A stretch of 41,928 nucleotides of DNA from an uncultured Flavobacteriales bacterium (GCA_938009745.1 CALLII010000089.1:1-41928); one strand, 5' to 3'; shown: positions 34,264 through 41,597, counted from the stretch's first letter. Numbers and translations: made by a program. The notes: generated by a model not told the origin, from the sequence alone.

Positions 34264-34724
34264 ACTTTTATAAACTCATCCAATCTTCCATTGGTGATTT
34301 TTTGGATTTTGTTTTTCATAAAAGGAGTCCAGCCTAAAATATAACCAACTAGGCCCATTGCTTGTTTGGTCCATTTATACAAATCAAAAGTATCCGTGTG
34401 AGCAATGATTTTTCCATCTTTAAAAGTAAAGTTAGCATGAACATTATTCACCACATCTCTCTTTTTAGGTCCGTATTGGTACTTTGCTATCCAATTAGCC
34501 TCCCCAGACTCTGTATTTGCTTCAATTCCATTAAAACTAATTTCCGCACCTCCTGCGTTTGAATTAAGCAACATCTCCCACATTTTATGAGCTCTTTCTC
34601 CTTCTAGTTTTCCAAAAACAGGATCTGTAAATACTACATCACTGTGGTAACAGGAGATCATGTCTTCAGAGTTTCCCTCAGAAAATGCGGTATAGAATTT
34701 TGTTATTAGTTCACTGTTTTTCAT
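34260..34724 (-). CDS. SnoaL-like / NTF2-superfamily protein
   Basis: A 154-residue cytosolic protein with the cone-shaped NTF2 fold. Opening helix ELITKFYTAFSEGNSEDMISCYHSDVVFTDPVFG, then RAHKMWEMLL and the beta-sheet block GEANWIAKYQYGPKKRDVVNNVHANFTFKDGKIIAHTDTFDLY are the SnoaL-like arrangement with a pocket lined by aromatic residues. Members bind or isomerise small hydrophobic molecules; the specific ligand cannot be told. The C-terminal extension (KQAMGLVGYILGWTPFMKNKIQK) is longer than in minimal members and is common in Bacteroidota homologues. It is 13 nt downstream of the M14-type gene and shares that transcript. Confidence 0.85.
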   Translation of the reverse strand: MKNSELITKFYTAFSEGNSEDMISCYHSDVVFTDPVFGKLEGERAHKMWEMLLNSNAGGAEISFNGIEANTESGEANWIAKYQYGPKKRDVVNNVHANFTFKDGKIIAHTDTFDLYKWTKQAMGLVGYILGWTPFMKNKIQKITNGRLDEFIKV

Positions 34725-34737
34725 AATTCAAGTTTTA

Positions 34738-35709
34738 TTACTCTTCTATTGACATGTGAATTACTGCATCTCCTTTATTTACAATTGGAGCATGGTTTTC
34801 ACAAAAAATATAACCTTTGTTTGGCGCTTTCACATCTTTTTCAAACAATCCAAAAGGATCAGAAATACTACCAATTTTATCTCCTTTGTTATACAAATTT
34901 CCTAAAGTAACACCAGAGCGAAACATACCTGAATTTCTTGCTCTCACCCATTTAGATTTTTCTATAACTACAGGAGCAGAGTTTTTCGTTTTATTATTCT
35001 CAGATAATTCGGCACTAAAATCTCTCATACCCAAATGCTGCATTACTTTTAATGCACCATTAACACCTGTTGTTGTTATCGTTTCATCAATATCTAATGA
35101 TTTGCCACCTTCATAAAGCAATACTTTTTTACCAGCTTTAATTGCAGAATCTCGGTAAGATTTTGCCAAGCGAGTTGATTTAACAACAAATGGAGCACCA
35201 AATACATTTGCGAGTTCTAAGCTTTCCTCATCACCACTATTAATTCGAATTTGGGCAGCATTAAATCTGTCGGAACCTCCAGTGTGAAAATCTAAGCAAT
35301 AATCAGCATGGGGTACAATATCTTTCATTAAGTGGAAAGCAAAAAGACTCGCTAACGAACCATTTTTACTTCCAGGAAACATTCTGTTTAAATCTCTACC
35401 ATCAGGAAATTCGCGAGTTTGATTAAGAAACCCAAAAATATTAACTACAGGAATGCAAATAACCATTCCTTTTGTTGGCTTATTATATCCTTTAGAAACT
35501 ATCTGCCTTACAATTTCAACTCCATTTATTTCATCTCCATGAATCCCTCCAGTAATGAGGATTGTAGGGCCATCTTCTCTGGCTCTTTCAACAATAATTG
35601 GAACTTCAATCTTGGTTTGAGTGTGAAGTTTAGCAATATCTAAACTCAGTTGAACTCTCTTTCCTTTAGGAATTTCCGTTCCTAGAATTTCAATTTTAGT
35701 GGTCTGCAT
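34738..35709 (-). CDS. Succinylglutamate desuccinylase/aspartoacylase-family zinc hydrolase
   Basis: A 323-residue M14-related zinc amidohydrolase. Zinc ligands H57 and E60 are in [14 protein letters not shown] and H142 in CLDFHTGG. The substrate-binding arginine/asparagine block [15 protein letters not shown] is intact. The C-terminal half (about 240-320) is a beta domain ([43 protein letters not shown]). Enzymes of this family cleave N-acyl amino acids or gamma-glutamyl-type amide bonds. Its start overlaps the end of rimK by 14 nt, a tight pairing that suggests it acts on RimK products, for example trimming added glutamates. That role is inferred from gene order only. Confidence 0.87.
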   Translation of the reverse strand: MQTTKIEILGTEIPKGKRVQLSLDIAKLHTQTKIEVPIIVERAREDGPTILITGGIHGDEINGVEIVRQIVSKGYNKPTKGMVICIPVVNIFGFLNQTREFPDGRDLNRMFPGSKNGSLASLFAFHLMKDIVPHADYCLDFHTGGSDRFNAAQIRINSGDEESLELANVFGAPFVVKSTRLAKSYRDSAIKAGKKVLLYEGGKSLDIDETITTTGVNGALKVMQHLGMRDFSAELSENNKTKNSAPVVIEKSKWVRARNSGMFRSGVTLGNLYNKGDKIGSISDPFGLFEKDVKAPNKGYIFCENHAPIVNKGDAVIHMSIEE

Positions 35710-36574
35710 TTCGCTCTACATATTTAATTATTTGAGCAGCAATATTTTTTCCAGTAGCGCTTTCAATACCCTCTAATCCTGGCGAAGAGTTTACTTCCAA
35801 AATTAATGGACCTCTTGCAGATTGAAGCATGTCAACACCAGCAATTCCTAATCCCATAACTTTTGCAGCTTTCAAAGCAGCATTTTCTTCCTCATCCGAT
35901 AATTGGAAAATTTCTGCAGATCCTCCTCTGTGTAAGTTCGATCTAAATTCTCCTTCTTTTCCTTGTCTTTTCATAGCTCCAACAACAACTCCATCTACTA
36001 TAAATACTCGAATATCTGCTCCTTTTGCTTCTTTAATAAACTCTTGCACAATAACTCTGGCTTGGAGTCCATTAAAAGCTTCCAATATAGATTCGGCAGA
36101 ATTTTTATTGTCAGCCAATACCACACCAAGTCCTTGAGTCCCTTCTAATAATTTAATTACCAAAGGAGCTCCACCTACTTTTTCTACTATGTTACTTACA
36201 TTTTTTGAGTAATTACTAAAAACAGTTTTAGGCAAATCTAGTCCTGCACGGGCTAAAATTTGTAAACTTCTTAATTTATCTCTTGACCTAACTAAAGCCT
36301 GAGATTCAGTAGCAGTAAAGATTTTCATCATTTCGAACTGGCGAACTACGGCAGTTCCAAAGAAAGTTACCGAAGCTCCAATTCTTGGAATTACTCCATC
36401 CACTCCTTCAATCCTTTCATTTTTATATATAATGATAGGCTTTTTTTTTTCAATTACAAGATCACACTTTGTGTGATCAATAACGATCATTTCATGTCCT
36501 TTTTTTGTTCCTGCTTCAATAAGCCTTTTTGTAGAATAAAGATTAGGATTTGCAGATAAAATTGCGATTTTCAT
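35696..36574 (-). CDS. rimK: RimK-family ATP-grasp alpha-L-glutamate ligase
   Basis: A 292-residue ATP-grasp ligase that adds glutamate residues to a protein or peptide C-terminus, as RimK does to ribosomal protein S6. The N-terminal pre-ATP-grasp domain (1-95) has [19 protein letters not shown] and [17 protein letters not shown]. The ATP-grasp part has [59 protein letters not shown] (the binding loop) and the Mg ligands in [27 protein letters not shown]. All catalytic blocks are present. It overlaps the next gene by 14 nt and heads the rimK-M14-SnoaL run. S6 is the likely but unproven substrate. Confidence 0.9.
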   Translation of the reverse strand: MKIAILSANPNLYSTKRLIEAGTKKGHEMIVIDHTKCDLVIEKKKPIIIYKNERIEGVDGVIPRIGASVTFFGTAVVRQFEMMKIFTATESQALVRSRDKLRSLQILARAGLDLPKTVFSNYSKNVSNIVEKVGGAPLVIKLLEGTQGLGVVLADNKNSAESILEAFNGLQARVIVQEFIKEAKGADIRVFIVDGVVVGAMKRQGKEGEFRSNLHRGGSAEIFQLSDEEENAALKAAKVMGLGIAGVDMLQSARGPLILEVNSSPGLEGIESATGKNIAAQIIKYVERNADH

Positions 36575-36672
36575 AAAGTATTTTTTAAATCAATTACTGT
36601 TTTAGTTGTACTAATATCATTGGTTTTTGAGGGGTGTAAGATAAGTTTAATTTCAATTAAATAGATAATTAA

Positions 36673-37230
36673 TTATCCTTTTAAAACATCATTAATATCT
36701 GGCATACGAAGTAAGTTGTCATTTATTCGGCTATATAAATCCTCAAAACTAGCTTCATAAGCCAAAACTTTTACTGCATACTCAATAGGATAAAGCGATA
36801 GTTTAGCTCCATTTTTATCGTATTTCAATGTCATTCCTCTCAAAGGATATTCTGGTTCAGAATCTTTGTAAAGTTTAAATCCATAATTTTTAATAAGATA
36901 ATCATTAAAAGCCATTGCGAGTAGGCTAGGAGGCATGCTTTCATCAAAGTTAGATGCTTTACAAAAAAGAGCGAATCCAAATCCTTCATCTACAGTTAAA
37001 TCTAAATTTTTAGGATGATTAATAGGACTTTCGACTGGAGTTATTTTGTTTGCCACAAAATAGGATTCAATCATTTTTCGTGTTCCATCCATAATATGCT
37101 CTTCAATAACATCTTCTTGGTATCGTTTATTAAAATACTCTTCAGTATATAATTCTTTTACTTCAGCTAGTGTATCTTCTGAGTTTGTACCAAATTTTTT
37201 ATTTGAAAATAGTTTCTTGAAAAAGTTCAT
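36673..37230 (-). CDS. Hypothetical protein, 185 residues
   Basis: I do not recognise a family. It is soluble, with a basic amphipathic N-terminus (MNFFKKLFSNKKFG), no signal peptide, and a charged helical region (EEYFNKRYQEDVIEEHIMDG). A mixed alpha/beta C-terminal part follows (GFGFALFCKASNFDESMPPS, LYKDSEPEYPLRGMTLKYD, KLSLYPIEYAVKVLAYEASF). It stands alone on the minus strand between rimK and the plus-strand lipoprotein gene, with no evident promoter box of the TAnnTTTG type; a TATATTTA at one mismatch is present upstream. Length and codon use fit a real gene. Confidence 0.72.
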   Translation of the reverse strand: MNFFKKLFSNKKFGTNSEDTLAEVKELYTEEYFNKRYQEDVIEEHIMDGTRKMIESYFVANKITPVESPINHPKNLDLTVDEGFGFALFCKASNFDESMPPSLLAMAFNDYLIKNYGFKLYKDSEPEYPLRGMTLKYDKNGAKLSLYPIEYAVKVLAYEASFEDLYSRINDNLLRMPDINDVLKG

Positions 37231-37322
37231 AATTATTGATTTAAATTTTGATGATTATTTAATCTCAACTACTAAAATTGTGATATATAATAATGTAAAT
37301 ATACAAAACAAAGGTTGGTGTT

Positions 37323-37330
37323 TATTTTTG
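37323..37330 (+). promoter_or_regulatory. Possible -7 box before the lipocalin-like lipoprotein gene
   Basis: TATTTTTG matches TAnnTTTG, 61 nt before the ATG. No TTG sits at 17-23 nt upstream, so this is tentative. Confidence 0.3.
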
Positions 37331-37391
37331 CTTCATTCTTACTTCAAGTATTTTAAAAATACTTAAATTCATTTTTACAAAAATCAATCTT

Positions 37392-37781
37392 ATGAAATAC
37401 ACATATTTATTAGCCTCTTTATTGTTTTTAGCGAGTTGCGGAAACGAAAACACAACTTCTGAACAAGAAACAACTCAAGTGGTGGTGGCTGAAAACACAA
37501 TGGCTGATCAACTATTAGGAAGTTGGGAGTTTGCTGATACAACTATGCAGATAACTCAAATAATTACATACCAAGAAAATGGAACTTACCAGATGAAAAT
37601 GGGAAGTATGGATATTAATGGAACTTGGGAGCTTACTAATAATGTATTGATTACCAAGAGCAGACCTGATTCTGATGGACAGAAAAAAACGATTAATAAA
37701 TTAACACAAGATAGTTTGTGTACTTTTTGGGAACCAAAAGGATCACCAGCAAGAAATATGAATTACATAAGAAGTAAGTAG
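37392..37781 (+). CDS. Lipocalin-like lipoprotein, 129 residues
   Basis: A lipoprotein with the lipobox cysteine C16 (LLFLASCGNEN), a Thr/Glu/Gln-rich spacer and a small beta domain beginning QLLGSWEFADTTMQI. It continues with EENGTYQMKM-like strands (YQENGTYQMKMGSMDINGTWEL), the pattern of the lipocalin-like single-repeat domain common in Bacteroidota lipoproteins. No catalytic motif. It is the only plus-strand gene between 34263 and 40755 and has minus-strand genes on either side, facing the DoxX pair convergently. Function is unknown; membrane anchoring is secure. Confidence 0.78.
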   Translation: MKYTYLLASLLFLASCGNENTTSEQETTQVVVAENTMADQLLGSWEFADTTMQITQIITYQENGTYQMKMGSMDINGTWELTNNVLITKSRPDSDGQKKTINKLTQDSLCTFWEPKGSPARNMNYIRSK

Positions 37782-37832
37782 AACCGACTAGCCTTTTCCC
37801 AATACATCTATTGAAAATTTCAATAGGTAGCA

Positions 37833-38171
37833 TTAGCTTATACTATTCCAAAAGATATAAAAGTTAAGTAACATAAAAAAAAAGGCAGGAATTGAAATCC
37901 AAACACTGTCTTTTTGTTTTATTCTTACAAGTACACCAAAAAACATCAATAACCCTAATCCTAAGGAAGCAAGAATGAGTAATTGATTAAACCACATACC
38001 TAGAATTAATCCTGTAGCTCCAGCTAATTGAAGGATTATAGTTAAAAGCCCAAGTTTTTCTAAACCAAATCGCTTGAATTCTGCTTTCATTTTAGGATTT
38101 ACGAAATAGGAAATTACGTAGATAAAAAACGAAATACTGGAAAACAAAATAGCCAGTTTTACTAAACTCAT
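37833..38171 (-). CDS. DoxX-like four-helix membrane protein (second of pair)
   Basis: A 112-residue protein of four hydrophobic helices (about 3-24, 42-62, 64-84, 92-110), with FKRFGLEKLGLLTIILQLAGATGLILGMW between helices 1 and 2. This resembles the DoxX-like family of small membrane proteins of largely unknown function, some linked to quinone/oxidoreductase activities. It starts within the last 4 nt of the gene upstream (38168-38171 overlap), which encodes a similar four-helix protein, so the pair is translationally coupled. They might form a heterodimer. I see no cofactor-binding residues. Confidence 0.75.
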   Translation of the reverse strand: MSLVKLAILFSSISFFIYVISYFVNPKMKAEFKRFGLEKLGLLTIILQLAGATGLILGMWFNQLLILASLGLGLLMFFGVLVRIKQKDSVWISIPAFFFMLLNFYIFWNSIS

Positions 38172-38518
38172 AATGCAATTAGTTCAGCTGCATTAAGAGC
38201 TATAACAATAGATAAAATAAGAAATATTAAAGAAGGTACATACTTAATAAATGGGTCTCTTATTTTGAAATGAAAATATTGAGCAGCAGCCATAAACAAA
38301 GCCATTAATATTGCAGGTATCAATACCAAATCTTGATACCAGATTCCCGTTACAAGTAAAGTAGATATAATCACCTTAGATACTCCAACAAAATTTCGAG
38401 TTTCATCACTCAATTCAAATTTCTCAAACTCTATAAGAACATTGTGAAATCTGAAAATCCAGACGTAGCAAACCGAAATTCCTACTATTAATTGTAATGC
38501 GTAAATGATATTTTCCAT
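38168..38518 (-). CDS. DoxX-like four-helix membrane protein (first of pair)
   Basis: A 116-residue protein of four helices (about 2-22, 48-66, 68-85, 95-113). The loop after helix 1 (FEKFELSDETRNFVGVSKVI) matches the corresponding loop of its neighbour (FKRFGLEKLGLLTIILQL) in position and partly in pattern. The two may therefore be diverged duplicates from an ancient event rather than recent copies. The shared 4-nt overlap indicates coupled translation. No function can be assigned. A 133-nt gap with no visible feature separates it from the metallo-beta-lactamase-fold gene. Confidence 0.72.
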   Translation of the reverse strand: MENIIYALQLIVGISVCYVWIFRFHNVLIEFEKFELSDETRNFVGVSKVIISTLLVTGIWYQDLVLIPAILMALFMAAAQYFHFKIRDPFIKYVPSLIFLILSIVIALNAAELIAL

Positions 38519-38651
38519 TGGTTAGATGAGTTGGTAGTTGTTAATAGTTTGTTTTAAAATACAACCTAAGTTAATACGTTTTTCACTGATAAAAACGAAT
38601 ACACCAATTCTTCTTTAATTATTATAATAATTTGATTGTAGCGATTTGTGA

Positions 38652-39767
38652 TCATAATTCAAAAGCCACATCCATGTGAGCAATCTTAAATCCATTGTCA
38701 TGTACTGCTTTGGCTTCTTCACTGTTGTAAATAATCACAGGATTGGTATGATTAAAATGAATGAACGTTATCTTATTTTTTTCTTCTTCAGGTAAGTTTT
38801 TAAATTTCTCCATGCTTTCGATAATAAATGGATGAGGAATTTCGCTAATGTCTCTGTTGTTTAATTCTTTACCGCTATAAAAAGTCGCATCCAAAAATGC
38901 ATAATCTACTTTTTTTATTTCCTCAATAATGTCTTTGTTCCACTTTTCCCATTTGTCGATATCTGGGATGTACAGAGCACTTTTGTTTGGTCCTGTAATT
39001 CTGTATCCTACCGTTTCCGAAAATTCATCCCTGTGAGGAACCAGAATAGGAGTGACGGTAATTTTATCAGATAACTGAACTGGCTTTTCATTTTCCAGTT
39101 CATATAAAACGACATTTTTTCGAGTTATTAATTGATTCCAAGGACCGTTTGTTGAGAGAAACTCTTTCATCTTTGGCATTACATATAGTGGAGTGTTTTT
39201 TGCATCCATTGCTTCTTTACCTAAGAACATAAGTCCTGTGTAATGCCCAATGTGAGCATGAGTAAGGAAAATTCCATCAGCCAATTCTTTATCGCTATTT
39301 TGCTCCAAACGAGTCAGTTTTTTCATCTGTTTCCCCATATCTGGTGAAGCATCAAACAAATAGGTTTTGTTATTTTCGGCATCTACAAGCCCCAAAGAAA
39401 CTACTTGTCGTGTAATGTCTGGTTTTTCAAAAAGTCCTTTACAGCATTCTTTTTTACAGCCAATTTGTGGCGATCCCGCATCTTGTATTGTTCCCAGTAT
39501 TACCAAAGATGTTTTTGTTATTTTCTCGGTTATCCAATAAACTACCTCTTTGTACTCATTAGAGTTTATTATACTATCGTCAGTATCCCATTCTTTAAAC
39601 TCTTCGTATTCGTTAGAGTTTACCTCACTTTCATCTATATAAAAACTATCAACCGAAACTGTTTTAGTTGTTTCTGTATAGTCTTTTTTAGTAGTAGAAT
39701 CTACAGACTTTTCATTCTCACAAGAGAATAAGAATAGAATGATCGGTATGAGTATGATTTGTTTCAT
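38652..39767 (-). CDS. PqqB-like metallo-beta-lactamase-fold lipoprotein
   Basis: A 371-residue lipid-anchored hydrolase-fold protein. The lipobox is LFSC (C16). After a polar stretch with two copies of NSNEY (50-60, 68-78) comes an MBL domain. It has VILGTIQDAGSPQIGCKKECC (about 88-109, a cysteine cluster as in PqqB), LFDASPDMG, and the metal motif THAHIGHYTGL. In that motif H170, H172 and H175 are present, but the usual Asp before the last His is Gly (G174). H246-like PHRDEF and later DATFYSG and FIHFNHTNP supply further ligands. The family is related to PQQ protein B but is an exported lipoprotein here and no other pqq gene is near. Substrate unknown; the D-to-G change suggests one-metal or altered chemistry. 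Confidence 0.83.
   Translation of the reverse strand: MKQIILIPIILFLFSCENEKSVDSTTKKDYTETTKTVSVDSFYIDESEVNSNEYEEFKEWDTDDSIINSNEYKEVVYWITEKITKTSLVILGTIQDAGSPQIGCKKECCKGLFEKPDITRQVVSLGLVDAENNKTYLFDASPDMGKQMKKLTRLEQNSDKELADGIFLTHAHIGHYTGLMFLGKEAMDAKNTPLYVMPKMKEFLSTNGPWNQLITRKNVVLYELENEKPVQLSDKITVTPILVPHRDEFSETVGYRITGPNKSALYIPDIDKWEKWNKDIIEEIKKVDYAFLDATFYSGKELNNRDISEIPHPFIIESMEKFKNLPEEEKNKITFIHFNHTNPVIIYNSEEAKAVHDNGFKIAHMDVAFEL
39534..39620 (-). repeat. Internal tandem repeat in the MBL lipoprotein gene
   Basis: Codons for residues 50-60 (NSNEYEEFKEW) and 68-78 (NSNEYKEVVYW) are two related 33-nt units 54 nt apart. They lie in the linker between lipid anchor and catalytic domain, so copy number could vary without harm to the fold. 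Confidence 0.7.
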
Positions 39768-39769
39768 AA

Positions 39770-40252
39770 TTAGCTGTTTTCTTCCAATTGTTCTATTTCC
39801 AACTTAAAATCGTATTGCAAATCTTCATGCAAGGTATTCATGGCTTTAACAGCCATAGCCAATTGCCTGTCGTACATATTTATCATTTGCTGGCTACTTC
39901 TCTGTTTAGGTTGTAATTGCTTTAGTTTACTACAAAAGTAGAGTAGGAGCTCTGCTTCGGTTTCTTTCTTTTTGGAGTAACGGATGTACTTTTTAATTTG
40001 CCTTAAATTTTTGCGACATCCTTTTTTGATGTAATACAAATTGGCTTTGTTTATCTCCTCAAAACCTAAATCCACTTCTTCTTTTATCTCACGAATGTAC
40101 CCATCCTCATCCTCTGCATCATACAAGAGGTAAGTGAGTAATTCCTTATTCTCTTTTTTGAATTTGGCCAATTTCAAGCACAACTCAATAAGTTCTTGCT
40201 GAGAGTGGGTTTTTAATTCTTGTTTTAATACGGAGACTGTTACTGGTTTCAT
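39770..40252 (-). CDS. Hypothetical alpha-helical protein, 160 residues (parent of the three-copy 5' repeat)
   Basis: I do not recognise this family with certainty; it has the look of small cytosolic helical DUF proteins. It is highly charged (K/E-rich) and all-helical, with SQQELIELCLKLAKFKKENK near the start and blocks YIKKGCRKNLRQIKKYIRYS and KKETEAELLLYFCSKLKQL. No signal peptide or membrane segment. It starts directly after the stop of the 102-residue gene (TAA-ATG, no gap) and ends 2 nt before the MBL lipoprotein, so all three are one transcript. The first 44 to 100 nt of this gene occur twice more nearby (40565-40608 and 41397-41495), and here they are intact. Function unknown. Confidence 0.72.
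   Translation of the reverse strand: MKPVTVSVLKQELKTHSQQELIELCLKLAKFKKENKELLTYLLYDAEDEDGYIREIKEEVDLGFEEINKANLYYIKKGCRKNLRQIKKYIRYSKKKETEAELLLYFCSKLKQLQPKQRSSQQMINMYDRQLAMAVKAMNTLHEDLQYDFKLEIEQLEENS
40209..40252 (-). repeat. Direct repeat, copy 1: 5' end of the 160-residue gene
   Basis: The first 44 nt of the gene at 39770-40252 on the minus strand. It equals 40565-40608 except for one base (C/A at codon 4). The homology with copy 3 is longer (40153-40252 against 41397-41495). Confidence 0.9.
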
Positions 40253-40561
40253 TTATTTGAGCTTGTCGATTTTATTTAATAATTCTTTCAAATCATCAGT
40301 TCTATATTCTTTCAATATTCCATAATTTGCTATTTTTATAGCTTTATTAGTGTCTTTTTGAATAATGCAGCTTCCTTCTGCAGTTTGAAATAAATAGTCT
40401 TCAAAATTACCTAGTGAGTGTCTGTGTTCTGTAGGTATTAAATCAGTTCTTTGTTCATAAATGATTTCAGCCTCTTTAAAATTACAAAGATGAATTGCAT
40501 TTTTCCAATTTTGGTCTAGTTCGAAGAAAATATCTGGAAGATTAAGTTTTACTATTGACAT
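40253..40561 (-). CDS. Hypothetical protein, 102 residues, framed by 44-bp direct repeats
   Basis: I do not recognise this protein. It is small, soluble and acidic, with MSIVKLNLPDIFFELDQNWK, HLCNFKEAEIIYEQRTDLIP and a C-terminal helix LKEYRTDDLKELLNKIDKL; no signal or membrane segment. What is striking is position. It lies between two 44-bp direct repeats. Its ATG overlaps the end of an 18-codon frame left in the upstream repeat (MKPLTVSVLKQELKTQCQ, stop TAG), and its TAA abuts the ATG of the next gene. The repeat interval (312 nt) is therefore this CDS plus 3 nt. It could have been inserted as a cassette, or two gene copies could have been trimmed by deletion. Translation may be coupled to the 18-codon leader. 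Confidence 0.68.
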   Translation of the reverse strand: MSIVKLNLPDIFFELDQNWKNAIHLCNFKEAEIIYEQRTDLIPTEHRHSLGNFEDYLFQTAEGSCIIQKDTNKAIKIANYGILKEYRTDDLKELLNKIDKLK

Positions 40562-40564
40562 TGA

Positions 40565-40608
40565 GTTTTTAATTCTTGTTTTAATACGGAGACTGTTAAT
40601 GGTTTCAT
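40565..40608 (-). repeat. Direct repeat, copy 2: truncated 5' end of the 160-residue gene, possible 18-codon leader
   Basis: Minus-strand frame ATG AAA CCA TTA through to TAG reads MKPLTVSVLKQELKTQCQ. It is identical to the start of the 160-residue protein except V4 to L, then leaves homology after 15 codons. It stands at the head of the transcript, so it may supply the translation start region for the inserted 102-codon gene. Confidence 0.85.
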
Positions 40609-40754
40609 CTAGTTTGCAGTTTGGTATAAATATAAAGCTATTAATCTAATTAGTAAAAAATAATAGGGTTTTGGATAGTTGTTTTATTCAAAACACCTGT
40701 CATTTTTTAAATAAGTCATTACCTTTAAAGAAGTCACATATAACTAGTAAAACA

Positions 40755-41120
40755 ATGCTGAATAAAGAATTAAATGTACTCGGAACAGCTTTGCAATCGT
40801 GCTGCGAAGACCCAATGACAGGCTATTTTAGAGATGGATATTGCCGAACGATTCAAGAAGATTCTGGAACGCATATCTTGTGTGCAGTAGTCACACAAGA
40901 GTTTCTGGAGTTTTCTAAGGCACAAGGAAATGATTTATCAACCCCAAGACCAGAGTGGAGTTTTCCTGGACTAAAACCAGGTAACAAATGGTGTTTGTGT
41001 ATTTCTAGATGGATAGAAGCTGAGGAAGCCGGTAAAGCACCTTTGGTAGTGCTGGAAGCTACACATCAAAAGGCATTAGAGTACTGTTCTTTTGAGTCGT
41101 TACTTGAGTATAAATCTTAG
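40755..41120 (+). CDS. DUF2237 family protein
   Basis: A 121-residue cytosolic protein of the DUF2237 family, which is widespread and has no settled biochemical role. Diagnostic blocks are LNVLGTALQSCCEDPMTGYF, RDGYCRTIQEDSGTHILCAV, LEFSKAQGNDLSTPRPEWSF and the end PLVVLEATHQKALEYCSFE. Five conserved cysteines and the WCLC pair (WCLCISRWIEAE) are present. The open frame continues upstream to a TTG at 40671, but homologues begin near MLNKELNVLG, so the ATG at 40755 is chosen. It is a single plus-strand gene between minus-strand genes, ending before a two-way hairpin. Confidence 0.9.
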   Translation: MLNKELNVLGTALQSCCEDPMTGYFRDGYCRTIQEDSGTHILCAVVTQEFLEFSKAQGNDLSTPRPEWSFPGLKPGNKWCLCISRWIEAEEAGKAPLVVLEATHQKALEYCSFESLLEYKS

Positions 41121-41165
41121 TTTCTCACATACTGCATATACACCAATTAGCATTATCACCTAAAC

Positions 41166-41199
41166 AAAAAAAAGGCCTGTCGTGAGACTAGCCTTTTTT
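41166..41199. terminator. Bidirectional hairpin terminator between DUF2237 and the cold-shock remnant
   Basis: Stem AAAAAGGC / GCCTTTTT with an inner GTC/GAC pair and tetraloop GTGA. It has an A-run on the left and T-run on the right, so it can serve either strand. Confidence 0.75.
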
Positions 41200-41221
41200 A
41201 ATAGATTTATAAGTATTTGTA

Positions 41222-41403
41222 TTAAAAGACTTTAACGTTTATTGCATTCATTCCTCTTTTCCTTCTGTTAATTCAAACTGAACAGTATCATCTTTTCTTA
41301 TTTGATCGATTAATCCTGTTGCGTGCACAAAGTGCTCTGTGTTTGAGTTTTCTTCTGTAATAAAGCCAAATCCTTTGGCTTCATTGAAAAATTTTACTTT
41401 TTT
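41222..41403 (-). pseudogene. Broken cold-shock (CspA-like) gene
   Basis: The minus strand encodes a cold-shock domain: KVKFFNEAKGFGFITEEN, then TEHFVHATGLIDQIRKDD and TVQFELTEGK. This contains both RNA-binding motifs KGFGFI and FVH. Two defects are visible. The normal start (MxKGTVKFFN in relatives) has been replaced at the first lysines by sequence from the neighbouring 160-residue gene. One A is also missing near 41254-41260, so the frame ends at TGA (41248-41250) after GKEE. Restoring the base gives GKRGMNAINVKVF and a stop at 41222-41224, as in intact family members. A 56-residue product from an in-frame GTG (about 41416) is conceivable but would lack the last strand. Confidence 0.8.
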
Positions 41404-41495
41404 GAATTTCACCAATTTCAAGCACAACTCTATAAGCTCTTGCTGGGAGTGGGTTTTTAATTCTTGTTTTATATGGAGACAATTACTGTTTTCAT
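41397..41495 (-). repeat. Direct repeat, copy 3: decayed 5' fragment of the 160-residue gene fused to the cold-shock remnant
   Basis: These 99 nt align with 40153-40252 (100 nt) with one deletion and about nine mismatches. The deletion near codon 8 makes an in-frame TAA (MKTVIVSI-stop), so it is no longer coding from its own ATG. Downstream of that deletion the frame (KTHSQQELIELCLKLVKFKK) happens to run into the cold-shock frame. The junction is in an A-rich stretch shared by both parents. Confidence 0.85.
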
Positions 41496-41564
41496 AGAGT
41501 ATAATAGTATCCTCTAAATTAAAATTAAATTTTTACTTCGCCAATTATTAAAAATAAATTACAT

Positions 41565-41592
41565 GTTGTATATTGTACAATAACTAAATTTA
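41565..41592 (+). promoter_or_regulatory. Probable promoter of the last T9SS gene
   Basis: TTG (41565-41567), a 17-nt spacer and TAAATTTA (41585-41592), one mismatch from TAnnTTTG, lie just before the ATG at 41598. A very short leader is implied. Confidence 0.5.
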
Positions 41593-41597
41593 TAATT

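Noticed and set aside
36654-36678. Inverted repeat around GATAATTAATTATC near the end of the unknown minus-strand gene
   Set aside because: Short, purely AT and without a T-run; likely chance in AT-rich DNA.
37808-37826. Palindrome CTATTGAAA-A-TTTCAATAG between convergent genes, considered as a terminator
   Set aside because: No T-run follows on either side and the stem is all AT except its ends, so it was not called.
40671-40754. TTG start giving 28 extra residues to the DUF2237 protein
   Set aside because: The extension is unlike the family N-terminus, and the ATG at 40755 agrees with it.
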